Positions 1-10,860 of a DNA stretch of 64,000 bases are shown here, piece by piece; within the stretch, counting starts at the first letter, position 1; each line of letters begins with the position of its first letter. The stretch is from Plazaster borealis. Taxonomy: Eukaryota; Echinodermata; Asteroidea; Forcipulatida; Labidiasteridae. A program made the translations under genes and the position numbers. The notes under the pieces are model-generated. The model had not been told where the DNA came from and made no database searches. It saw nothing but the letters and a program-made list of their open reading frames with translations. The DNA is taken from assembly GCA_021014325.1 (NCBI GenBank), contig CM037460.1, positions 20,986,044-21,050,043 on the forward strand, written 5' to 3'.

Positions 1-539
1 GAAATCGATGCAACTCTTTTACCTCTCTGCGCGCGATGTAAACAGTCCCTAGATACAATTTTTGTGGTTTGACTTGCCAAGCAAAGAGTCTCCTCTCCTT
101 TGACCAAAACTTAGAATTATGTGAGGCTCCACTGGCAAGTTGCACTTGTATTGCAAAAATTTGTGGTATTTTAGGCATTTCTACAAGGTACAAAAATATG
201 TCATACTGTCGGGGCCATAAAAAAATTTGCCCGCCGAAAAAGTTTCATCAAACAATTTTTCAATTCACAATTCACGATGATAAAATCATGTGACTTAAAA
301 TTCTGCTGAGCATTCTGGGGAAAAAAATACAGAGGCTTAAAGAAGCCATGTGCCTTATATCATTTTCTAACAGTCTGGAGAATTTTTTTTTAAACCCTCA
401 TATCATTTATTATGAATAACATTAAAATTTAAACATTGGCTTGGTGATTCAAATATATCACTGTTTATTGATATGCTTTATTATAAATGTTAAGAAACAT
501 AAAAAGATTCAAAACTTTTTTAAAAATCAGATTTGAAAG
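1..539 (+). repeat. Dispersed repeat E, copy 1
   Basis: This segment recurs as a diverged reverse complement at about 27240-27815. Shared landmarks in order are the GATGTAAACAGTCCCTAGAT stretch, the CATATTTTTGTACCTTGTA-type stretch, a GCTCAGC/ATTCTGGGG stretch and the AAAAATCAGATTTGAA end. No reading frame of interest is shared. The left end is cut by the window edge, so the full length is unknown. Probably an old transposable element. Confidence 0.7.
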
Positions 540-1141
540 CCAAGACTTATTGACACTTTTTTTTTAAATTTTTTTTTTTTAAGTTTTTGCAAATTACCAT
601 CGTAATTTTTAAAATTAAATAAAAAATATTTTGAATAAAATGAAGACAACTGCTGGCTATAGAGTCATACACAACGTCTCACAGAACACTTGAAGTCACT
701 GCAGATGTTTCTTCTGCGTATGGCTTCACCAGGACACCATACTTTCTTGTTTGCCTCGAAAACAGGTCAAACTCAAAACACAGGGACGCTATTGAATTCA
801 TCGAAGATCGGTGCGTGGTGTGAAAGTTTCAATGTCTATCAAGTTTTAATGTATTTTTACATACTTCTTATAAACAAAGGAAGGTAATTAGGGCATCAGT
901 TGATATATGGCATCATTATTTTTTTTTCAATTCAAAGAAAAAGGCATAGTACATCGCAACCGGACACGGGAGGATACTCTCACCAACACCATAATAATAC
1001 TATGAAATATCATTGACATTTTTGTTGCAGCTGAAAGTGCTTTTATTCAAACAAAACTTATTGTCTGAACGGTAAAGTTAACAACCATTAAGGGCATTTT
1101 TGCCCTAACAATTTTTTCAAAATGAACAAAAGTAAAGTCAG
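540..1141. other. AT-rich sequence, no gene seen
   Basis: Long A and T runs with no recognisable coding exon, RNA gene or repeat boundary. It could hold the undetected first exon of the NIPSNAP gene, but nothing here identifies one. Confidence 0.4.
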
Positions 1142-1258
1142 CCTATTCTTGGCAGCTTGCCAAGGCCTATAAAAGTATAATTGGCCTATACTTGGCAGCT
1201 TGCCAAGGCCTATAAAAAGTAAAACAAGCCTAAAACTTGGCAGCTTGGCAATGCCTAT
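1142..1258. repeat. Short tandem repeat, about 3 x 50 bases
   Basis: The motif CTTGGCAGCTTGCCAAGGCC followed by TATAAAA recurs at a spacing near 50 bases, with a degenerate third copy. Each unit contains the inverted repeat TTGGCAGCTTGCCAA. Confidence 0.75.
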
Positions 1259-1446
1259 TACACTGTAAATAAATGAATGATTGCAAATTTTGTAAAAATT
1301 ATATTACAATTGAAACCGTAAATGCACAGTTCGATTCCACCGTTTGTACTCGCGGTCGGAGTAGCCCATCTGAACTGATGGGCACCCAAACTATGCGTAC
1401 AAATTCGGCTTTAATTTAAAAGGAAACAATAAAAAAGGAAGCAAGC

Positions 1447-1705
1447 CCATATAATGGATCCCATATGGGTCCCATATGGGCCAACATATGGGACCCATAT
1501 GGGGTAACCCATTTGGGCCCCTGTGGATCCTGCACCCAAGATCCATAGGGGGCCCAAATGGGATGGCCCAGATAACCCATATGGGGCCCATCTGGGAAAA
1601 ACAGCATCTGGGTAAAATATGGACCATCCCATATGGGTTTTATCGGTGTACGTATGGGCCCCAGGCGAACATATCGTCACCGTTTTCACGAAGAGCCACA
1701 TATGT
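1447..1705. repeat. CCCATATGGG-rich block 1
   Basis: The palindrome CCCATATGGG and close variants (CCCATTTGGG, CCCATCTGGG, GGGCCCATATGGGGCCC) recur every 10-25 bases. A closely matching block lies at 2167-2432 in the same orientation. The right end, about 1669-1699, carries a segment containing CGTTTTCACGAAGAGCCAC, whose reverse complement starts the second block. Open frames on both strands rich in Met-Gly-Pro-Ile-Trp are a by-product of the repeated decamer. Confidence 0.8.
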
Positions 1706-2166
1706 CCAAACGCTTGATTGAGATTTACATTTTACACTGTGCTTGGCTTAAAACTGCAATGTCTGCAATACTAAAGCCACGGTTTGCATTCAAAGACCTC
1801 TCATATGATTCTGAATAAGTTTAACCTCCCTGTTGACTAATTAATTTCGTTAAATGTATTGGCTAATTGCCGTAGTAATTAGTCAAAGATACGTGGCTGT
1901 CGTGAAACTGAAAAAGTGAGTTGACCTACTTAAACACCCAACTGGTTAACGTGTTTTTACATAGGAAAGGGGCGCGTATGTCACGTGATCACGCGCGCAC
2001 TGACATAAGTGGCTCTTCGTGAAAACGGAAAAACGATTTGACCTACATTTGTTGCAATGTATTACAATGCATTTTGGGGCAGATGACTGTTCGTGAAAAC
2101 GCAAAAATGCATCCATTGAGATAAAGGCCCCTTTTTGTAATAATCTATATTTGTCATTTTAAGATA
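1706..2166. other. Spacer between the two CCCATATGGG blocks
   Basis: No gene seen. Copies of the motif GTGGCTCTTCGTGAAAACGG or degenerate forms lie near 1890, 2010 and 2085, so the spacer seems built from the same element as its neighbours. Confidence 0.5.
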
Positions 2167-2432
2167 TGTGGCTCTTCGTGAAAACGGTGACGATATGGGA
2201 CCCATATGGGGTAACCCATTCGGGCACCTGTGGATCCTGCACCCGGGATTCATATGGGGCCCAAATGGGATGGCTCAGATAACCCATATGGGGCCCATAT
2301 GGCACCCATCTGGGCAAAACAACATCTGGGTAAAATATGGGCCATCCCATATGGGTTTTATCGATGTACGTATGGGCCCCAGGCGAACATATGGGGCCCA
2401 TATTGGGCCCATATGGGCCAGCCTCATCAAGT
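2167..2432. repeat. CCCATATGGG-rich block 2
   Basis: Second copy of the block at 1447-1705. It shares the order of its parts: GGGTAACCCATT, CTGTGGATCCTGCACCC, the AACATCTGGGTAAAATATGG stretch and TTTTATCGATGTACGTATGGG. It begins with GTGGCTCTTCGTGAAAACGG, the inverse of the segment that ends block 1. Confidence 0.8.
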
Positions 2433-3550
2433 AATTATTTAATGTTAATGAGTAGTCTAATTATAATGTACAATTACATGTTTACTAATCTACATACCAC
2501 AATAGCTAACTACAAACTATATTGGTCAGTTACAATATGGCGTATAAGTATATACCACTACCTACATGGTATGTATTATTAGTCCAGGAACTGAAGACTT
2601 ACACAAACAGTCATGGTTAACAGTTTTTTAATAAAAAATGTCAATATTTTACTTAGCATGTTTTCAATGAAAGCTTTTAATTGTAAAGTTGATGTATGTA
2701 TTTTTCTTATAGACGAATATTTAACAAAAAAGTACAAAAACAACTCTACAGAGCTAAATTTCACTAAATTGTTATCATAATTATCAATGAAAACACACTG
2801 CCTCATGTCCCACGAATTTGCATACTGCCAATATGGGTTTGCCCAGGTCTTGCCAATATCGTACCCATATGGGTCTTTGCATATTCTACGTAACGATATA
2901 TAGCCCCCCTATGTTCTTGAGAATTTTGTCTACATACAAGGCCCTTGAATGAGTTCACATTGATAGCTTCTAATTGTCTCCCCTTGGAGTTGATTCCAGC
3001 AGTTTACCACCCTCTGGCAAAACCAGAACTTTCTGAGGTGTAACGGCTTACGTACCATACGCCCATGGGCCGCAAATGGCTGCAAGATCTGACCTACTTC
3101 CACTCAAACAAAAAGGTCAAAGTAAAAGTGATCCTGAATTGATATTTCCCAATGTTTCCCATATTACCTTAGTATCTATGTTTCTAAAAACAAATGAAAT
3201 TTCGGTTAAATTTTTTTTGGGGGGGGGCACTTTCACAAGAAGAAATTTTGTCAAAAACTTAACAATGTTAGCCATGTCTGGGCTTTTAGTGATGATTATA
3301 CAGATATACATGGTCTGTAACATGTCTAAAGGGTTAAATTAAGGTTACCCTCTTGTGCAGTTTCAGGTCGTGGCCCCAGTGTCGATAATTAGTTGACAAA
3401 TCAAAGAAGTCTTTAGCGTCCGAGTCTCCCATATTGAAATGTAGAAAAAGAAGAAAAAAAATATTGATACATTGTACATTCTTAGAAATTTTGTATAATT
3501 TGTTTACTTTTTCACAAGATTTTTTACACTCCATTTCCCCACTCTTCTAG
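2433..3550. other. Upstream region of the NIPSNAP gene, no exon identified
   Basis: No coding exon recognised. A stray pair of ATATGGG motifs lies near 2832-2875. The first NIPSNAP exon, which should carry the start codon and the rest of a mitochondrial targeting peptide, must lie here or further left but was not found. Confidence 0.4.
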
Positions 3551-6500
3551 ATTCCATCAACTCAATGCAGGAACATTCATACTTCCATCAACCGCAGCCA
3601 AATCTTTGAGCTCCGTAGGTATGTCATTAAACCAGCCAACTTCAAGGAATACCTTGATCTATCAGCGGAGAAATGGCACCTACGAACGGCCCACTCCAAA
3701 TGCTACGGCCTCTGGTTTTCCGAGCTTGGTGGACTCAATGAAGTCACTCATCTCTGGGAATACGGTGAGGGATCAAAATTTCCCTACATCCCAATAACTT
3801 ATAGAGAATAGAACATTCCCCATAACCACCTAAACAGTGCTTCCAATGTACACTGTGCAGACAGCACCTAGCCGCGCTTACCAGGGCCCAATATCATAGA
3901 GCTGCTTAAGCAGAGGTATATGCTTAGCAATTTTCTGCTAAGCAAAAAATAAGCAGGATACCAGTCACATTTTGTACATGTAAAATGGTATTTTAGCTGG
4001 TAACCTTATTCTGGTAAGCATAATTTTGTTGTGCTTAGCAACTTTTTGTGCTTAAGCAGCTCTACGAAATTGGGCCCTGGGTTACACAGAGGCCACAGAG
4101 ATCATGGCCTCTGTTGACCTGGTCTTGGCCTTAGTGCCCCTGCAAAAGTTTCCTATAGACTTTCAGATTTTCCAGTGGAAGTGCCCTTTTCAAAATGAAA
4201 AAAGCATGCCCTCTCAGTCTTTAAGATGAAATTCCAGGCCTGTTCTCTAATCCTACATAGATGGATATGAGCGGCTACTGTTTTTGCTAGGATGCAACTT
4301 ACTCTCTTGTGTATTATGTGCAGGCTTTAAAGGTAGGGTCATAGATTATTTGGGGTTTTTTTTTTCAACCAAATGCTGATTTATAGGCAACATTAGCAAG
4401 AAAGATACAATAAATGTTACCTGTGACAGTTTCAGCTGAATACAGTGTCTACTTGTTGAGAAAAAAGCAAAAACTGTCACTGTATTTTCATCAAGAAAGT
4501 CGAATCCATCCACGTTTCATGAGGTGACAGCGGGTACCAACTGTATTCCTGGCCGCAGCATTCGTAAACGGACACCAACCCACAGAAATCTGAGAAACGA
4601 TTCATGCATGAATAATTTCTGAGATTCAAAAAGGTTTTTGGGTGAATAATTATCCAAACCATATTACTTCGAAGGGAATCCTTTCTCAAAACAGTTTATA
4701 ATACTATCAACAGGTGCTATGTGCTAGGTCATTAATTTTTCAAGTAATTACCAAGCTATGACCTTACCTTTAACTGACACCAATCCAGGCCTTGAATTTC
4801 ATCTTTGAGGGGGCAAGGCCATTTTCATTTTGCAAAGGGCACTTCCATTGGAAAATCTATGGGAAACTTTTGAAGGGGCACCGAGGCCAAGACCAGGGGC
4901 AATAGAGGCCATGGACTCTGTGTACTTTCAGGCCTGCCAATCTGGCACTATATTTTACGACATTGGTCAAAGATGTCTGAGATGGTGAAACAAGAATGTT
5001 AGGCTCTGTGTGTGTGGACTGGTGCCAATCTAGTAATGGCGGCAGCAGCACACAAATGCCGCTTGGATTTGACTTTGTAAAAGCCCCAAAGAAAAACTGC
5101 TCCTTCACAATTTTTAAATGGACTCTTAAAAGAGTCAATAAGCCATTTGTGAGTTAGATTTTCTAAGAACAAATCCAGTACCGCTAGTGTTTTCGGAAGT
5201 AAAGTCCTACATGAATACTTAGCTTAAACTTCAAGTTGATATTGAAGTTTAGAGTCATCGATTGAAATAATGTGTCAAATTAATTCCTTTTTTACAGATG
5301 ACTTTGCTCATCGCACCAGTGTGAGACAGAAATTGGCCGTGGACCCAGATTGGCAGAATCAGTTTGTAAAGACAATACTGCCCTTTTTCGATAAACAGGA
5401 AAATGCTGTGCTGATGGAGTCTCCTTTAAAAAAAACTGAAGATGCACCACTACAAGAGGGAGGTGAGTCCCTTTATGGTCTAGTAACCTGAGTGCATTGG
5501 GATGATTATGATGTAGTGGATCATAGCATATTTGGCACCTGTCTGTTGTCAAACACTAGCCTCAGTTTTATGTGTGTGTGGTGTGACAACAATAAAGGCA
5601 AATATCTACCAACAGTTAAAGCTTCAAAAAGTTAGCCCCACTTGATCCCCAATAGGTTCTCAGTTGATCCCCAATAGGTTCTCAGTTGATCCCCAATAGG
5701 CCCCTAGTTGGGAGGAAAAAAGTCAGTTCAGACAACTGCTCTAGAATGTAGAATTTTGTGAGTTCAATTAATTCATAATAATACGTAGTTCTTATATAGC
5801 GCTTTATCACATCTGATGGATATCTTAAAGCACTCAGTATTTTTCCTGGAAGGTATGCAGAGCTACGTTTTGAAGTTTGAGACCAATTCCTTTACATAGC
5901 ACCATGTAATGGTTTACAAGGTGCTGTGGCGCAATATGCAGCCAATCAAACCAGGAAAACGGGGGCAAACCCCTTCTCGATAAGGGCACTGGGTTCTTTT
6001 ACGTGCATTACACAACACAAGGGAACTACAGCTTTACGTCAACCCAAATTTAAATCACGTTTCTTCTGAAGGTGTGTATGAGCTATGCAGGTATGAAGTC
6101 AAGAAAGGCTGCGAGGATGCAGTGATGCAACTGATCATGTCTAGAGCTAATCTGATGGAGGGATTCGGCGACAGCAAACTGATGGGGCTGTTCTCCACGG
6201 AGGTTGGACCAAACAACAGCGGTAAGTACTTAAAATATTTCTTTGTGTGCGAGTTGGTAATAGCAGGCCTGTGAAATCTCTGCTTTAAAGCGGATATCCG
6301 CTTTTTAATTTTTTTGTTGATTTTTTATTTCCGCTTCTTTTTTTCTTCGTTTTTTTTCTTCTTCTTTTTTTTGTGTTTTGTTTTTGTTTTTGTTTTTTTT
6401 CTTCTCCACTTTTTGGCCTTATATATGCTTGACAACAGTAATGTACAAGTACAATAATGTGAAATAAGCCTAGTTACTGGATCAATGGGGGGTAAATGCG

Positions 6501-8896
6501 TGACATGCGCCCACTTGACGTTCCACGATCATTCTTACATCAGTGTTTCAGCTCTTTTTTTAAGGGTCCACTCACAGGCCTGTAATAGACAGCAGTGGAA
6601 AAAGTTCACAAGTAGTGGTTAGAGTTGTGCACTTACGTTTATTTTCCTGACTGGTTTAAACGGAACTTGTGACTTCAATTTCAATCAGAACTATGAGCCC
6701 ATCTGTAAAAGGAGCAGATGTAGACACACTTTCAAGGATTAAAAATAGAAGACTGTAACCCAAATAATGTATTACATTTGTAGAGGGGGATTAAGATAAG
6801 AAACATTCCACCAACAAAAGGGATGTCAATCATTCTCCCTGGAAAGTGTCTGGGGCTAATTCTAACATTCTTATAAAGAAATGGAAGGTCTTTTTGTTTA
6901 AATGTTGAGGAAATTTCACCATTTGTTTCAAAGCAATACTATTGTTTTCAATTTGTTTGCAGAGTTTACAGCCGACCGGAATCTTGATGTGAAGTGAAAG
7001 AGGAGAAATAATATAACTGAAATTATTTAATATTATTATCAATTTGTTGAATGTAATTTTTTATTTATTTTTTCTAGTGTACCAACTGTGGAATTTCAAG
7101 TCTTTAGACAAGAGGCTGGAGACCATGAGGAAAATCAAAGGTACGGTTTGGAAAATTTATGAAGCCATCGCGTTATCAGTGCAACAAGGTCAGATCATTA
7201 AAACATGCAATCTGCTCTGTGCAAGAAGGTCATAGGTCACTGCATTGGTTTTGTGCATACGTCTGACATTTTTAATCCTAGCAGTGTCCGGATTAAATCG
7301 GCCCAATGGACCATATTTTTGACCGCATGAGGGCGCTTTCTTCAGGAATGTACTGCATCACAACTACAGATTCATCTTATTTTAATTGCCTGTAGGTAGT
7401 TTTCTTGCATCATTGACGAAATACATAAACATAATAATAACAAAAATGAAAAAAATCTGTTTGTTTACTTATTTTTCATCACGTAAAAATTGGTCCACAA
7501 ACGCCCTCACGCCGTCAAAAATACGGCGAATTAGGCCTACAAAAAAATTGTTATGTTGGCATTACCCAATCGACCCAAAAAATACAGCCGACCCAGGATA
7601 TTTTTTTTAAAAAATTCAACTTGTTTTCCCCCAGTTGAAGTTTTGTCAATGATAAACAAAAAAACCTTTTCTACCACAAATGAAGCCGACAGTGAAAAAA
7701 ACCTGACATCCTTTTCTTTATTTAATGTCCGCCCCAGACACTGTCCAATTTCGTCTTATCTTAATCCTCTGCAGTTTGTTATACATTGTTTCAGTTTGTA
7801 AATACTCTTGCTTCAATCAAATCACAAGGCGCGCGCTATGTCTTTGTGGATTTATGACCTGGTTCTGTGACCCATTGGAGTGGGTATAGTGTTCTATTAA
7901 ACCTTGAAAGTGTGTTGACTTCCAAAGTTTTGATTGGAATGGTAGAAACAGTTAAACAGTTAACTGGAATTCACAAGTTTTGTTCAACTGTTTTGGAAAT
8001 AAACCTATTTGTTACACATTTGTGTTGATAACAACACACCACATGTCCTTCAAATGACCTTTTTGAAAGTTATGAAAGTCAGGTTTGAACTTGTGTATGA
8101 GTTGACTGCAGTCATTGTTTCTGGAATTTTTTATTTGCAATTTCTTTAAAAAAAGTAGTAATATGGTAATACATTTATATTTAAAACAGGGTACCACTAG
8201 GTTTAATAATGAAGCAACCATGTGTTAGTTAACTCCTTATATGACCTTATGATGCACTGACCAAGGTTTTAGCCAGGATTTTGTAAAAGGGTGTCCAAAT
8301 TTGCTGGAAATTTTAAAACTGGGTGTCCAAATTGTTCACTTACAATACATTTACATGTAAATGACAGATAAAACAGGGTGTCCAAATTTAAAACAGGGTG
8401 TCCAAAAGACACCCAGACACCCCTCTGGCTAACACTATTTTTTTTTAAAAATTTATGAGATATCGCCTTACTCACAAGGCCGGACGGCCACTTCAAGGTG
8501 AGGGGTACACTTAACTGATTTGGGCCGTCGACCCAAATCAAATGTCACCAGGGGTACGTTGCCTAGGGCTGAAACAGGGTTAACCCCTTCACAGTCCGTA
8601 AGGATGTAGGTATGGGTATCATCAACTAAGAGCCTGGCTGGTAGAGCAGAATGCACTACCTTCCCAACTATGGCACTGACGAGACGATGCTTGTTAAAAT
8701 GCATTTTGATATGTTCTGTTCATCATCAACACTTACATGTACGAACAAGATTATTCTGTCTAATTAACAGTGCATCTAATATTTAATGACGTATTTTATG
8801 TTTGATTGTTCAGATAATGCAGATGGCCTCTCCAGTCATGTGACCAGTATGTCCAACAAGATATTGAGTCCAGCTTCATTCTCCACTTTGAAGTAA
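3551..8896 (+). CDS. NIPSNAP family protein, 5 exons (first exon missing)
   Basis: Exons 3551-3764, 5298-5462, 6072-6221, 7078-7140 and 8814-8896, each bounded by AG and GT, join in frame to 224 codons plus TAA. All internal junctions fall after codon base 1. Two tandem NIPSNAP (ferredoxin-like, dimeric alpha-beta barrel) domains are visible. The first has FELRRYVIKPANFKEYL, then HLWEYDDFAHRTSVR spanning exons 1-2. The second has GVYELCRYEVKKG in exon 3 and VYQLWNFKSLDKR in exon 4. The protein ends SPASFSTLK, close to the SFSPLK end of vertebrate NIPSNAP3. The RNIHTS stretch at the start of the first visible exon looks like the end of a mitochondrial presequence. The start codon exon was not found. 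Family members are mitochondrial proteins linked to mitophagy signalling and vesicle trafficking; an enzymatic role is not established. Assignment is secure at family level, NIPSNAP3-like at subfamily level. Confidence 0.9.
3881..4080. mobile_element. Family C palindromic MITE, copy 1 (NIPSNAP intron)
   Basis: About 200 bases ending in inverted copies of GGGCCCAATTTCATAGAGCTGCTTAAGCA. The interior is rich in CTTAGCA/TGCTAAG motifs and contains the ACCAGTCA...GGTAACC pair. Further copies lie near 17372, 25118, 25327, 34917 and 35386. No coding capacity. Confidence 0.85.
4098..4945. repeat. Repeat F, inverted pair flanking about 530 bases
   Basis: Positions 4098-4255 (AGAGGCCACAGAGATCATGG through ATTCCAGGCCTG) recur as a reverse complement at 4785-4945. 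A third copy is at 47745-47895. The pair forms a foldback arrangement inside the NIPSNAP intron. No gene is seen in the intervening DNA. Confidence 0.7.
5641..5703. repeat. 22-base tandem repeat, about 3 copies
   Basis: The unit TTGATCCCCAATAGGTTCTCAG is repeated with no or few changes in the intron between NIPSNAP exons 2 and 3 of the visible set. Confidence 0.9.
5776..6050 (-). mobile_element. SINE type 1, 5'-truncated, reverse orientation
   Basis: Matches the 3' two thirds of the element at 59345-59772: the TATAGCGCTTTAT tail, CACCATGTAATGGTTTACAAG, GCAATATGCAGCCAATCAAA and TTCTTTTACGTGCATTACAC. The tRNA-like head is missing. It ends only about 20 bases upstream of the next NIPSNAP exon at 6072. 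Confidence 0.8.
7290..7545. mobile_element. Family G MITE, copy 1 (NIPSNAP intron)
   Basis: Ends are imperfect inverted repeats containing CATATTTTTGACCGCATGAGGGCG and CGCCCTCACGCCGTCAAAAATACGG. The same arrangement occurs at 18297-18540. About 245 bases, no coding capacity. Confidence 0.8.
8270..8430. repeat. Reiterated GGGTGTCCAAATT motif
   Basis: Five irregularly spaced copies of GGGTGTCCAA(A) followed by AT-rich text in the last NIPSNAP intron. No open frame of interest. Confidence 0.6.
8440..8700 (-). mobile_element. SINE fragment (3' body), reverse orientation
   Basis: Reverse complement of the body of the element at 57318-57690. Shared features are TTTATGAGATATCGCCT, CACAAGGCCGGACGGCCACT, the TGGGCCGTCGACCCAAATCA stretch and AACAGGGTTAACCCCTTCAC. 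The tRNA-like head is absent. It ends about 110 bases before the last NIPSNAP exon. Confidence 0.75.
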
Positions 8897-9226
8897 TCAC
8901 TAGATGATGATGTCCCCACTTTCCATCAGCCATCTAGTCTTGATTCAAGACATTCCTCTTATTTATGTTCAACGATCCACTGCCAGACATACCACACGCT
9001 ACCACCCACAAACCACTATAGAGCTTCTAAAACGCAGAAGACTTTATCTACCTCACACATAGGCATGCAAGCTTATGTTGGTGCTAATGCAATCAATACA
9101 TGCGGTACTCAATGTAAAATCTATTAGTACGCTTGAAGCATAGCTGCAAGCGCCCAAACATGCTATATTTATCAATATAGGACTCCTATATTAAATTTTG
9201 GAGTGTCGGAACAGTATACATAGCAA

Positions 9227-9232
9227 AATAAA
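9227..9232 (+). terminator. Candidate polyadenylation signal of the NIPSNAP gene
   Basis: AATAAA lies 331 bases after the NIPSNAP stop codon, in GCAAAATAAAGTGTGG. It is the first canonical hexamer noticed downstream and is plausible for a short 3' UTR. There is no transcript evidence. Confidence 0.4.
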
Positions 9233-9545
9233 GTGTGGTACGTGTTCCACCAATCAATTGACAAGGATCTAAAGTACAGTATGTAAACCTACATATTTTG
9301 GAGAGGGGGGATATTTGCTTGATAAAAAGAGTACCGGTATCTGCTCTTAATGCATGCCCACACTCAATTTTGGATTTTTTAAATTACCCCCCATACATTT
9401 GCATCTCTTCTCTTGTCTAGATCATTCCGTTCATTTTTTGAACTATGGAACTCATACAGTACTTCTTTTTTATTCTTTTTTTAATTCATTTTTTAGTTGA
9501 CAGCCTCTGCCTCAGGTTACGATCAAGTTTAAGTAGATCCTTTAA

Positions 9546-9914
9546 TTAAAGGCACTGGACACGTTTGGTAATTACTCAAAATATATATTAGCATAAAAAC
9601 TTACTTGGTAATGAGCAACGGAGAGCTGTTGATAGTATAAAACATTGTGAAAAAACGACCTCTCTGAAGTAACGTAGTTTTTCAGAAAGAGGTAATTTCT
9701 CACTTAAGTATTAAAGGATTCTGGCCAGAAGCCTTTTTCAGGCATCCAAAAGCACACAAATTTGTATAACAAGGGTGTTTTTTCTTTCATTTTTGAACTT
9801 CGATGACCAATTCAGCCCAAATTTTCACAGGCTCATTATTTTATGCATATGTTGGGATACACCAAATGAGAACACTGGTCTTTGACAATTACCAAACATG
9901 TACAATGCCTTTAA
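9546..9914. mobile_element. Family A MITE, copy 1
   Basis: About 370 bases with terminal inverted repeats TTAAAGGCACTGGACACGTT / AACATGTACAATGCCTTTAA. It carries the family body: TTGGTAATGAGCAACGGAGA, GAAGTAACGTAGTTTTT, AGAGGTAATTTCTCACT, ATGCATATGTTGGGATACAC. The centre usually holds a short hairpin (CTTGCAAG). Other copies start near 10494, 39110, 46685, 53895, 57777 and 60533, and a diverged one near 42764. No coding capacity. Confidence 0.92.
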
Positions 9915-10493
9915 ACCTTTAATATTTTTGCACTTTCTCACAAAGAACATTTATAATGCACCATCATCTAATCATGGAAATATTTCTAAAATAATACAGA
10001 AGCGTTTAGAAAACTGCTTTATTGAAAATAGAATTATATTTTTCTAATGATCATGATGAAACCCATGGTTCGTGCTGGGGATTTTTTTAAAGATTGTATC
10101 TAGTAAAATTAGACGAATAAGTTTGTAGTAAATAATGAACAATATTTACCTGCTAGTATCTTAAAGTAGAGCTCAAATGTTTGTTACCCAGGGCCATTAT
10201 GGATTAATTTTTTGGGCAGCACAAGGAAGGGGTTGCACCATTTTTCTAGGGGGGGGGCACTTTTGGCCATATTTCTGTTTGCCTTTTTCTTAAACAAGCC
10301 CCTTTTCAGTGCCTTTTGTTTGTAGTTTACTAGTAATTACATTGTCTGCGTGTTAATGGAAAAATGGATTTAAAATCATCGATACATGAACACATGGTAC
10401 CTGTTATCTTTATATGTACTTTTATTATTAAATTGGTTTTTAAAGGAATTGCATATTCAAAACTATTACAATATTATCAAGGATGCCATTTAC

Positions 10494-10860
10494 TTAAAGG
10501 TATCGTACACGTTTGGTAATTACTCAAAATACATATTAGCATAAAAAACTGACTTGGTAACATGCAACGAGGAGCTGTTGATAACATTGTGAGAAACGAC
10601 TCCCTCTGAAGTAACGTAGTTTTTGAGAAAGAGGTAATTTCTCACTAAAATAATAAAATTTTCTTGCAAGAAGCTTTTATTCCTAACTGAAACACACAAA
10701 TTTGTACAACAAGGGTGTATTTTCTTTCATCATTTTCTTGCAACTTCGATGACCAATTGAGCCCAAATTTTCACAGGCTTGTTATTTTATGCATATGTTG
10801 GGATACACCAAATGAGAACACTGGTCTTTGACAATTACCAAACGTGTACGATGCCTTTAA
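10494..10860. mobile_element. Family A MITE, copy 2
   Basis: Same family, ends and orientation as copy 1, only about 580 bases away. Inverted termini TTAAAGGTATCGTACACGTT and AACGTGTACGATGCCTTTAA are near perfect. The open frame running through the right end (from 10779) is a repeat by-product. Confidence 0.92.

Noticed and set aside
1391..1721. Overlapping open frames rich in MGPIW/PYG on both strands
   Set aside because: They arise from the repeated CCCATATGGG palindrome, which reads open in several frames.
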